8,306 bases of DNA from Fibrobacter sp. (GTDB taxonomy: Bacteria > Fibrobacterota > Fibrobacteria > Fibrobacterales > Fibrobacteraceae): NCBI GenBank assembly GCA_012841225.1, contig DUVD01000314.1, forward strand, positions 1 through 8,306, in the 5' to 3' direction. The notes under the pieces were generated by a model, which ran no database searches, was not told the origin of the DNA, and worked only from the letters and a program-made list of their open reading frames with translations. Made by a program: the position numbers and the translations under genes. Below are positions 1-6,019 of this stretch, in pieces. The number at the start of each line of letters is the position of its first letter. Within the stretch, counting starts at the first letter, position 1.

Positions 1-347
1 ACTTTATCACTATAGGTGTAAAGTGTAATTTTCAAATCTGGATTTGCATCTGAAGTTGAAAATTTTTCTTGACCAAGAACATAATGGTTGCGACGAGTTT
101 TAATTAAATAATCACCAACGGGAACATTCACAAACTTAAATGCTCCTTTTTGAAGGTCCGTTTTAAATTCGTATTTTGCTTTTTGAGTCGAGAAGATAGT
201 AGAATCCATCCAAACAGTAGGCATTTCAACGGGTTTACCTGTAAAAGGATCTAGAACAATACCTTCAATGGTCCCTTTTTTTTCTCCGCAACCAGCAACA
301 ACAACAAGAGCCACGCCTATGGCGAACAGAACTATTTTTTTAATCAT
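1..347 (-). CDS. Lipoprotein with carboxypeptidase-regulatory-like domain (3' end outside window)
   Basis: This is the N-terminal 115 residues of a gene that continues past the left edge. It begins MIKK, followed by a hydrophobic stretch ending in the lipobox VAGC (Cys20), so it should be exported, lipidated and membrane anchored. Residues about 25-100 look like a beta-sandwich of the carboxypeptidase-regulatory or Cna-B type: GTIEGIVLDPFTGKPV, then a GAFKFVNVPVGDYLIK segment that matches the usual 'F.f.nvp.G.Y.i' pattern. Such domains are structural or adhesive modules and give no enzyme activity by themselves. The ATG at 347 has AAGG seven bases upstream. No clear promoter lies between it and the rpmE terminator, so it may depend on a weak promoter or on readthrough. 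The specific role is unknown, and the missing C-terminus could hold further domains. Confidence 0.8.
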   Translation of the reverse strand, partial: MIKKIVLFAIGVALVVVAGCGEKKGTIEGIVLDPFTGKPVEMPTVWMDSTIFSTQKAKYEFKTDLQKGAFKFVNVPVGDYLIKTRRNHYVLGQEKFSTSDANPDLKITLYTYSDK

Positions 348-371
348 ACTTATACCTTTTTTACCGGTTTC

Positions 372-402
372 AACTACAAAAAAACCTCTAAAGCGAGGTT
401 TA
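372..402 (-). terminator. Rho-independent terminator of rpmE
   Basis: On the minus strand a perfect 7-bp stem (AAACCTC / GAGGTTT, plus-strand arms 382-388 and 395-401, 6-base loop) is followed directly by a run of eight T residues. It starts about 23 bases after the rpmE stop codon, the classic layout of an intrinsic terminator. It separates rpmE from the lipoprotein gene on the left. Confidence 0.85.
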
Positions 403-424
403 GATTACCGTATTTTCAAAACAA

Positions 425-724
425 CTATTCAGCAGATTCTTCTGGAGAAGTAGTTTTACGTGTTTTGCGTTTTGCACCCACAATATTAGTCGCGAAGCGC
501 TTGTTAAAGCGTTCAATTCGACCAGCGGTGTCTATGCGATGTTGTTTGCCTGTCCAAAATGGATGCGTGTCAGCCGTAATTTCCAAAGAAACCACATTAT
601 GTTCAACACCATCAATATCCCTCTTTTCAGAAGATGATTTTGTAGAGCGAGTGATATATTCCGTGCCAGTATTTGCATCTACAAATACGGTTGGTTTATA
701 ATTAGGGTGAATGCCTTCTTTCAT
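425..724 (-). CDS. rpmE2: 50S ribosomal protein L31, type B (zinc-independent form)
   Basis: A 99-residue protein of the large ribosomal subunit. Family signatures visible are the start MKEGIHPNYKPTVFVD, the TGTEYITRST segment, the DGVEHNVVSLEI segment and the diagnostic HPFWTGKQ, followed by a GRIERFNKRF region. There are no cysteines, so this is the C-minus form lacking the zinc ribbon; in several bacteria such paralogues replace the zinc-binding L31 under zinc limitation. The C-terminus has a basic then acidic extension (KRKTRKTTSPEESAE). I chose the ATG at 724 rather than the upstream start at 763 because AGGA lies nine bases before it and the protein then begins exactly as the family does. 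It is a single-gene unit: divergent from the lipoprotein gene at 816 and closed by a strong terminator. I see no recognisable Zur operator upstream, and whether a second L31 exists elsewhere is unknown. Confidence 0.95.
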   Translation of the reverse strand: MKEGIHPNYKPTVFVDANTGTEYITRSTKSSSEKRDIDGVEHNVVSLEITADTHPFWTGKQHRIDTAGRIERFNKRFATNIVGAKRKTRKTTSPEESAE

Positions 725-763
725 AATTTTAAATCCTGCTAAAACAGCGTGCGAAAAGGTCAA

Positions 764-791
764 ATTTAACAGTTTTAAGCTTTTTTGGCAA
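764..791 (-). promoter_or_regulatory. Candidate promoter of rpmE
   Basis: On the minus strand TTGCCA (plus 786-791) is followed after 16-17 bases by TTAAAT/TAAATT (about 763-769). This fits a sigma-70-like promoter starting about 30 bases before the rpmE ATG. It is supported by position and partial consensus only. Confidence 0.35.
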
Positions 792-794
792 GGC

Positions 795-801
795 TATAAA
801 T
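795..801 (+). promoter_or_regulatory. Candidate -10 element for the LysM-like lipoprotein gene
   Basis: TATAAAT lies 14 bases upstream of the ATG at 816, which would give a leader of only about 8 bases. No good -35 hexamer is seen at the usual distance. AAGG sits just one base before the ATG, too close for a standard ribosome binding site. Confidence 0.3.
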
Positions 802-815
802 AGTATTTTTAAGGC

Positions 816-1373
816 ATGATTATACTTTTCGTTTCTTTATCACTCTTATTCGCTGCATGTTCTGTCGAAAACAAAGATTATCAACCAGTACTTGTCGGAA
901 AACACTACGTTTTAGAAGAATGGCCAGACAGCCTGTACATCCACTCTTTAGACTCGATTGTCAAATTAGAACCCATAAAGAAAAATGCTGATAGCAGTAG
1001 AAAAACTGAGATTTCTTTAAAATCTTTTGAAATGCCCAAAGTGGTGATGCCGCCCATACCGCAGAGTGCAGAAAAATCTAATAACTCGACTAAGACTCAA
1101 AAGCCTGTATCGCCCTCTGCAGAAGCATTCCCTAGCCGATTTATGCATGCCCTAGAAAAATGGCAATCAGACCCCTCTAATCAATCGCTTTACTTTACCG
1201 TAACGGCGCAAGAAAACGAAGATTTGCTTCAATTGATGGGAAGATACTACAAGACAAACACCAACGTGCTGCCCCGTTTTTACACTTACTCAGCCATTCA
1301 ATCGGTAAACCCAGGCCTTTCTATTGAAAAGATAAAAGCAGGAGATTTGATCCGCCTACCGCGGTTGAAGTAA
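816..1373 (+). CDS. Small lipoprotein with LysM-like C-terminal domain
   Basis: A 185-residue protein, the only plus-strand gene in the window. A hydrophobic N-terminus ends in FAAC (Cys15), a usable but imperfect lipobox, so it is probably a lipoprotein. The signal segment is unusual in having no Lys or Arg before the hydrophobic core; an in-frame TAA at 810-812 rules out a longer version. Residues about 55-110 are low-complexity, rich in Ser, Lys and Pro, and probably a flexible linker. Residues about 125-183 resemble a divergent LysM module, a peptidoglycan or chitin binding fold: YFTVTAQENEDLLQLMGRYY, then a conserved-looking VNPG and the ending IKAGDLIRLPRLK, which matches the 'l..Gq.l.iP' end of LysM. 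A plausible role is an envelope lipoprotein touching the cell wall, but that is inference. It converges with hisB, with nine bases between the stops. Confidence 0.75.
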   Translation: MIILFVSLSLLFAACSVENKDYQPVLVGKHYVLEEWPDSLYIHSLDSIVKLEPIKKNADSSRKTEISLKSFEMPKVVMPPIPQSAEKSNNSTKTQKPVSPSAEAFPSRFMHALEKWQSDPSNQSLYFTVTAQENEDLLQLMGRYYKTNTNVLPRFYTYSAIQSVNPGLSIEKIKAGDLIRLPRLK

Positions 1374-1386
1374 AAAGCTCTTTTAC
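1370..1386. terminator. Possible weak bidirectional terminator between convergent genes
   Basis: A 6-bp AT-rich inverted repeat (GTAAAA / TTTTAC, 5-base loop) spans the stop codons of both the plus-strand lipoprotein gene and hisB. It is the only hairpin at the junction. The low GC content of the stem makes real termination uncertain. Confidence 0.3.
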
Positions 1387-1964
1387 AAGACGCCTTTAGT
1401 ACTTGGCACACCTTGAACTTGAGTTGATGGCGACTTGGCCATTGCAACTGCTCTTGCAAAGGCTTTAAAAATAGCCTCTAAACAATGGTGGTTATCGGTA
1501 CCGTAAAATAACTCTACATGTAAATTCATCCGAGCATTTTCGGCGATGCTTTTAAAAAAGTGCTCAAATAGGCTAGCGTCGATGCCCCCTACAGAAGAAC
1601 TCAACTTAGCATTCCAGACAAAGCCGATTCGGTTGCAAAAATCCACACAAACGCGTGCAAGCGCCTCATCCATTGGTACAAAATAAAAGCCATAGCGCTC
1701 TATTCCTTTTTTATCGCCAAGGCATTCCATTAACGCTTGCCCAAGAACAATGCCGATGTCTTCGATGCTGTGGTGCATATCGATTTCGATGTCACCTTTG
1801 CACAAGAGATTTAATGAAAAACCACCATGGACCTGAAATAAATCAAGCATGTGATCTAAAAAAGCGGAACCAGAATCAATTTTGCCTCTTGATGCTTCAT
1901 CTAGATTCAAACTCAGTTCAATTTTAGTCTCATTTGTTTTTCTGGAAATTTTAGAAAAGCGCAT
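1383..1964 (-). CDS. hisB: Imidazoleglycerol-phosphate dehydratase
   Basis: A 193-residue monofunctional enzyme of histidine biosynthesis, converting imidazole glycerol phosphate to imidazole acetol phosphate in the cytoplasm. The di-manganese ligand motifs are all present: FLDHMLDLFQVHGG (His38, His46), DMHHSIEDIG (His64, His65, Glu68) and TDNHHCLEAIFKA (His159, His160, Glu163). The PMDEALARV segment and the family-typical PSTKGVL end are also present. The stretch usually reading like 'D.SGRP' is DFCNRIGF here, a small departure from consensus. Length matches stand-alone HisB, with no phosphatase fusion. The ATG at 1964 is chosen over 1997 because AAGGAG lies nine bases upstream and the longer version would overlap the preceding gene. 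It is last in the lptD-maf-rodZ-hisB run; no other his gene is visible in the window. Confidence 0.97.
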   Translation of the reverse strand: MRFSKISRKTNETKIELSLNLDEASRGKIDSGSAFLDHMLDLFQVHGGFSLNLLCKGDIEIDMHHSIEDIGIVLGQALMECLGDKKGIERYGFYFVPMDEALARVCVDFCNRIGFVWNAKLSSSVGGIDASLFEHFFKSIAENARMNLHVELFYGTDNHHCLEAIFKAFARAVAMAKSPSTQVQGVPSTKGVL

Positions 1965-1973
1965 AATAACAAT

Positions 1974-1980
1974 CTCCTTA
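1974..1980 (-). promoter_or_regulatory. hisB ribosome binding site overlapping the rodZ-like stop codon
   Basis: The minus strand reads TAAGGAG: the TAA is the stop of the upstream rodZ-like gene and AAGGAG is a strong Shine-Dalgarno nine bases before the hisB ATG. This fixes the hisB start and implies translational coupling in one transcript. Confidence 0.8.
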
Positions 1981-2940
1981 AATAATCTTGCCCGCAAAAA
2001 GGCGAAAACGAGTTACCAAACCGGGCTTCATTTGAGGTAAAGGAACTTCTTTTCCGTTTAAAAGCATCTTAGAGACGGCGTCTGGATTGCCTATAATAAC
2101 ACAGAGCGAATCAGAGGATTCATATATTAAGCGACCACCCAAGGTTCTTATGTTTGCCTCTTTAAGAAAAACAGTATCGGTTTCATAGCGTTTTATGCCA
2201 ACCCAAGAAGTGGTAACGCCAGAGCCCATAAGCTCAATAACCGTTTTCATTTTTTTCGCTGTTATCGTGTCTTTAGAGGAAGAGGAAATAAAAATAGTAG
2301 CCGACGCGGGAAGGTCTTTCTTTTTCTTGGCCGTATCAGCATCGGCAACAACCGCTAGGGTATCAATAGGAAGGGAGTCGCGCACCAAAGAGTCAAGAAT
2401 GACGAGTTCTGCGGCATCGTGAATCAAGGTAGTACTTTCAACGCTTTCCTCTTGATTTTGTTCATCTAAAAGCGTCTCCACTATCATAACTTGTTCTTCT
2501 GATGATTCCGTGTTTTCAAATTGATTTACGAAATTCATTAGGACAAAAAAAGCGAGACCTAAAACAACAATCAGTATCGGAATAAAAAAACTTTTCTTTT
2601 CATGTTCATCAGTATTAGAAGGATTGCCTTCTATAGGGTCTTGATTTTTATCCCGATTTCGACCAACCGAACCTTTTTCTACTAAAAAACGATTTAAAAC
2701 TACTTTAGAATCCAATTCTAAAATTTGAGAAATTGAATTCAAATAACCGCGAACATAAGCTTCTACTGGAAGTTTTTCCCATTCGCTGGCTTCGATACTT
2801 TTCATGAAGTCTAGTGAAATTCGTATTTCACGAGCCATGTCTTCAGCCGTGTAACCTTTGGTTTTACGAGCTTGAACGAGGTATTCGCCTAAGGATTCGT
2901 TTTCTTTTTTGTTTTCAAATGCGCTTTCACTTACCGACAT
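1978..2940 (-). CDS. rodZ: RodZ-like helix-turn-helix membrane protein
   Basis: A 320-residue single-pass membrane protein. Residues about 16-85 form an HTH_25-type domain (SLGEYLVQARKTKGYT, DMAREIRIS, a SIEASEWEKLP segment and YVRGYLNSISQIL), which in RodZ proteins binds MreB. A charged linker follows, then one transmembrane helix at about 118-138. A long acidic, Ser/Thr-rich spacer covers about 140-215. The C-terminal part, about 216-318, resembles the DUF4115 beta domain found outside the membrane (TTSWVGIKRYETDTVFLKEA, LNGKEVPLP, VTRFRLFAGKI). The expected role is coupling the MreB cytoskeleton to the elongation machinery that sets rod shape. The ATG at 2940 overlaps the end of maf by 10 bases; GAGG lies 13 bases upstream, so coupling to maf is likely. 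Domain order and length suit RodZ, but the exact function in this lineage is inferred. Confidence 0.88.
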   Translation of the reverse strand: MSVSESAFENKKENESLGEYLVQARKTKGYTAEDMAREIRISLDFMKSIEASEWEKLPVEAYVRGYLNSISQILELDSKVVLNRFLVEKGSVGRNRDKNQDPIEGNPSNTDEHEKKSFFIPILIVVLGLAFFVLMNFVNQFENTESSEEQVMIVETLLDEQNQEESVESTTLIHDAAELVILDSLVRDSLPIDTLAVVADADTAKKKKDLPASATIFISSSSKDTITAKKMKTVIELMGSGVTTSWVGIKRYETDTVFLKEANIRTLGGRLIYESSDSLCVIIGNPDAVSKMLLNGKEVPLPQMKPGLVTRFRLFAGKII

Positions 2941-3503
2941 AAACTATTTCTAACCTCTTTATACATATCCAACATTAAGGCGACAGGAAGGCCGACTACA
3001 TTATAATAGCAACCATTAATCGACTTTACCAATGAAGCTCCTCGCCCTTGAATACCATAAGCGCCGGCTTTATCCATTGGTTCTAAAGAATTTACATAAT
3101 CCAATAGCTCTTGTGGTTTATTATTTCTAAAAAACACCTCTGTTTCCCCTATTCCCGACATAAGTACTTCTCCTCCATAAGCAAAAGCAACTCCAGAAAG
3201 TACTTGATGAACACGCCCATTCAAACTTTCTAGCATAGAACAAGCCTCTTCTTTATTTTTGGGCTTGCCCAAAGGTAAGCCGTCACTATAGACAAGGGTG
3301 TCACAACCCAAGACAATCGCTTCGGGGAAACGAATAGAAACTTCTTTCGCCTTCATTGCGGCATATAAACGTGGCCAAAATTTTGGGTCATTTTCCAACC
3401 CAAATTCTTGAACTGTAGAGGGCTCTACCCGAAACGTTAGTCCTAATTGCTTTAGTATGTCAGATCGCCTAGGAGAGACGCTAGCTAAAATAAGTTCTTT
3501 CAT
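2931..3503 (-). CDS. maf: Maf family nucleoside triphosphate pyrophosphatase
   Basis: A 190-residue cytoplasmic enzyme of the Maf/HAM1 fold, which hydrolyses non-canonical or excess nucleotides to monophosphate and pyrophosphate. The signatures are all there: LASVSPRRSDILKQLGL at the N-terminus (phosphate-binding Ser and Arg residues 8-13), VLGCDTLVYSDG with the catalytic Asp68, LGKPKNKEEA, the LNGRVHQVLSGV segment, and DKAGAYGIQGRGASLVKSIN at 144-163. The IQG-containing form is that of the YhdE-like dTTP/UTP pyrophosphatases rather than the YceF-like m7GTP type; this substrate call is by motif only. The ATG at 3503 is preferred to 3578 because the protein then begins at the family start and does not intrude into lptD. 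It lies 5 bases after the lptD stop, with AGGA three bases upstream and overlapping that stop region. The 3' end overlaps the rodZ-like gene. Confidence 0.95.
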   Translation of the reverse strand: MKELILASVSPRRSDILKQLGLTFRVEPSTVQEFGLENDPKFWPRLYAAMKAKEVSIRFPEAIVLGCDTLVYSDGLPLGKPKNKEEACSMLESLNGRVHQVLSGVAFAYGGEVLMSGIGETEVFFRNNKPQELLDYVNSLEPMDKAGAYGIQGRGASLVKSINGCYYNVVGLPVALMLDMYKEVRNSLCR

Positions 3504-3508
3504 AAATC

Positions 3509-5956
3509 CTAATTTTCCGTACTGGCCGCATTCAACTTGATGTCTGGTAAATCTCGTACATAAATAGCAAAACTCCACCCAGCGGCAGGGCCCTTAGGTG
3601 TCCAAGTGAAATCGAGTTGCCAACAATGTAGTGTTCGGTTAAAAGTAAATTGATGAGTTACAAAAGAACCCTCGGTGTAGTCGTACCGAGTACTATAAGA
3701 GAGATCCCAATTAACGGTAGGTTTAAATGTTGCTGAGATAGAAGAAGAATGCGTGATTCTTTCTTTAAATAAATCTTTGCCGGCTCGCGTGCTCGAAAAG
3801 CCATAACTATAATTAAACCCCGCCGTCCATTTTTTCATTTCATACTTGCCCAGTTGAGACGGCAAGCCCGCATTTAAATCGCCACTCCAATTAAAAGAAC
3901 GAGAAAGTTCATAACTCCAACTGGTGAGCTCTGGAAACATGACCTTTAAAGGATTTTCACTATACTTATGGTAAACGCTATGAGTCGTTCGAACGGTGAA
4001 GATGTAGTTTGCTAAAACCTGTAATCCAAAGCTAGAAGAAATGTCCGACCAATTTAGCGAATCAGCGGCAAAATTATATGAAGTCGAATGCCTTGTCGTT
4101 AAAAGCCTTCGCGTGTCATATTGTTCTTTAATTTTTTCAGCTTGTGTTGAATCATCCCTATCAATTCGACGATTCGAGGCCAATACTGTTTTTAAATACT
4201 TAATATCGAAGTCATTAGATAAAGAAAGTCCAATGGTCTGCTGTTCTTTTTGATAAGGGGTTTGCCCTAGTAAAGGGTGAGGCACAAAATGAGCATTAGA
4301 ATCGATTTCGGGAGCGTAGGTATAAGAAACTCCTGGAGACAAGACGTGGCGAATACCCGTAAAACGACCAATTTCTGGCACCCAAATGCCATATAACTTG
4401 GTGTCCGTATTTAAGCTATAGCTGTGATTATAAGCCCCTTCTCCCCAATCGTTATCGCTTGGGTTTATAGAGTTCCTGGCTTTTCTGTCTTCGATGGCGT
4501 CTTCTGGATTAATCCATGACCGCCCAGACCACATGCCACCAAAATTTGCTCTTGGAGTCACATTAATCACATTTAAAAAAGAGCCGGAATAATCTAAGGC
4601 CAATTGACCAATATAGCCCGAATACCAAGCAGTGGTGTCTTCTTGCGCCAAAGAGTCCAAAGCGCGCTTAGAGTATAAATTCGCTCGGTTAGTAAAAGAA
4701 TAATTGAACTTATCCAAAAAAGATTCTTCGTTAGCCTCTTCCGTATCACGGGTTAAAAAAGAGAAAAGGGCCCCACTCATTCGATATTGAATATCTGGAA
4801 TTTGACGTTCCATTACATTGTTAGTGAGATTGTGTTGCTGCTGTAGCTTTACGGTAAGGCTTTTGTTGGAACCAAGCCTCGCCGCGTAGGTCATTTGAGC
4901 ATTAGCCTGCTGATTCAAAATAGTCTCTGCGTCGAGTGCGTTATCTTGGCGTACCGTTTGACTAGACACAAAAGAACCTGAACCGCTCAGGGTATGCTTA
5001 GCATCGGGAGTTAAGTTTTGGTTATGAGAAAAAGAAATATCATAGCCGCTGTTGCCAAAATCAAACTCGTCTAGGTAGCTAGTAGCCGATATGTTACCAT
5101 CTAATACATAGCGCTTTTTATAACGCATCATGCCGTTGAAAGTCGTGCGTTCAAAGCGCGCCTCAGACCCTTCGATCACATCAGCCTTTAAAGTCGCGTC
5201 CCAAAAATCACTCGCCGCCCAGTACACTCCGAGATTTTTCATATAAAATCCCTGCACTTGATCGCCACCAAACTTCGGTGTCAACAAACCTGACTTGCGC
5301 CCACTTTTTAAAGGCGCTACAATCATAGGCAAAACGGCGACCGGCACATCGGCAATGTTTAGCACCACTGGCCTCGCGGTCATGCTTTCTTTTGGCTTAA
5401 CCACCATGCGACGCGCGTAAAAATAATAATGCTGGTGTGTTGAGTCATCACAAGTACTAAAGTCGCCACGTTCGATTTGAAGTCGTGAATCCGGTAAGCG
5501 CCTAACTTCCATCCCATTTAATTTTTGATTGTCTTGATAAGTAGTCGCGTAATAGATCTCACCTATCTTCGACTTCATATTGTATTTCATTCGATGGCCA
5601 GCAAGAGAGGGATTCTTGAGTTCCTTGAGAATAGGGTCACCAGAAGCGGCAAGCATGCTGTTTTTTTGATCAAACCAAATGGTATCTGCATTTAAGGTTG
5701 CCGTACGAAAAAGGAGCTGCGCCTTTTGGTTGAGATTAAAAGTCGCCTTTGTCACGTCATAAGTCAAATCGACCGCATGGTAATGCAGCGTATCTAAAGC
5801 AGAATCGTCGCTCCACCAATCATTTTCTACAGAATCTTTGTCTTCTACTGGCTCTCGTTCCTCCAATTCAAAACGAGTGATTTCTTGCGCTGGCAGAAAT
5901 ACAACAAAAGTCAGACTCCAAAAAAGAACTGTAATTTTATTTTTTAAAAAATACAC
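3509..5956 (-). CDS. lptD: LPS-assembly outer-membrane protein LptD
   Basis: An 815-residue precursor. After a signal peptide (about 1-23, Lys5 and Lys7 then a hydrophobic core ending LPA), residues about 55-215 form the periplasmic OstA/LptA-like beta-jellyroll. The rest is a beta-barrel of alternating aromatic strands ending in RDLPDIKLNAAS. Recognisable LptD marks are GDFSTCDD, VPVAVLP and the SGLLTPKFG segment that opens the barrel. LptD, with LptE, inserts lipopolysaccharide into the outer leaflet. Only two cysteines occur, Cys169 at the end of the jellyroll and Cys778 near the barrel end; by analogy with E. coli they may form the interdomain disulfide. The start is GTG: no in-frame ATG gives a signal peptide, and an in-frame TAG lies 30 bases upstream. 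There is no Shine-Dalgarno, but a perfect -10 box lies just upstream. It is first in the operon with maf, the rodZ-like gene and hisB. Confidence 0.92.
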   Translation of the reverse strand: MYFLKNKITVLFWSLTFVVFLPAQEITRFELEEREPVEDKDSVENDWWSDDSALDTLHYHAVDLTYDVTKATFNLNQKAQLLFRTATLNADTIWFDQKNSMLAASGDPILKELKNPSLAGHRMKYNMKSKIGEIYYATTYQDNQKLNGMEVRRLPDSRLQIERGDFSTCDDSTHQHYYFYARRMVVKPKESMTARPVVLNIADVPVAVLPMIVAPLKSGRKSGLLTPKFGGDQVQGFYMKNLGVYWAASDFWDATLKADVIEGSEARFERTTFNGMMRYKKRYVLDGNISATSYLDEFDFGNSGYDISFSHNQNLTPDAKHTLSGSGSFVSSQTVRQDNALDAETILNQQANAQMTYAARLGSNKSLTVKLQQQHNLTNNVMERQIPDIQYRMSGALFSFLTRDTEEANEESFLDKFNYSFTNRANLYSKRALDSLAQEDTTAWYSGYIGQLALDYSGSFLNVINVTPRANFGGMWSGRSWINPEDAIEDRKARNSINPSDNDWGEGAYNHSYSLNTDTKLYGIWVPEIGRFTGIRHVLSPGVSYTYAPEIDSNAHFVPHPLLGQTPYQKEQQTIGLSLSNDFDIKYLKTVLASNRRIDRDDSTQAEKIKEQYDTRRLLTTRHSTSYNFAADSLNWSDISSSFGLQVLANYIFTVRTTHSVYHKYSENPLKVMFPELTSWSYELSRSFNWSGDLNAGLPSQLGKYEMKKWTAGFNYSYGFSSTRAGKDLFKERITHSSSISATFKPTVNWDLSYSTRYDYTEGSFVTHQFTFNRTLHCWQLDFTWTPKGPAAGWSFAIYVRDLPDIKLNAASTEN

Positions 5957-5965
5957 TGTGACGCA

Positions 5966-5971
5966 ATTATA
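5966..5971 (-). promoter_or_regulatory. Candidate -10 box of the lptD operon
   Basis: The minus strand has a perfect TATAAT nine bases before the lptD GTG. A start about seven bases downstream of it would leave a leader of only a few bases. The -35 region would fall inside the adjacent terminator stem and shows no consensus TTGACA, so an extended or activator-dependent promoter is possible. Confidence 0.5.
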
Positions 5972-5998
5972 GAAAAAGCCTCTCTAGAGAGAGGCTTC
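5972..5998 (-). terminator. Rho-independent terminator of the PDZ protein gene
   Basis: The near-perfect inverted repeat AAGCCTCTC...GAGAGGCTT (plus 76-84 and 89-97 of the 5900 block) makes a 9-bp GC-containing stem with a 4-base loop. On the minus strand it is followed by TTTTTCT. It lies about 20 bases after the stop of the PDZ gene at 6020 and directly abuts the TATAAT proposed for lptD. Confidence 0.88.
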
Positions 5999-6019
5999 AC
6001 TATTTCAGAAAAGTTCTTG

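Noticed and set aside
425..763. Longer rpmE start adding 13 residues
   Set aside because: The start at 724 has a proper AGGA site and gives the exact L31 family N-terminus; the extension has neither.
1383..1997. Longer hisB start
   Set aside because: It would overlap the rodZ-like stop, and a strong AAGGAG supports the ATG at 1964.
2931..3578. Longer maf start overlapping lptD by about 70 bases
   Set aside because: The extra 25 residues are the antisense-free lptD C-terminal region read in another frame and do not resemble Maf; the family begins at MKELILASVSPRR.
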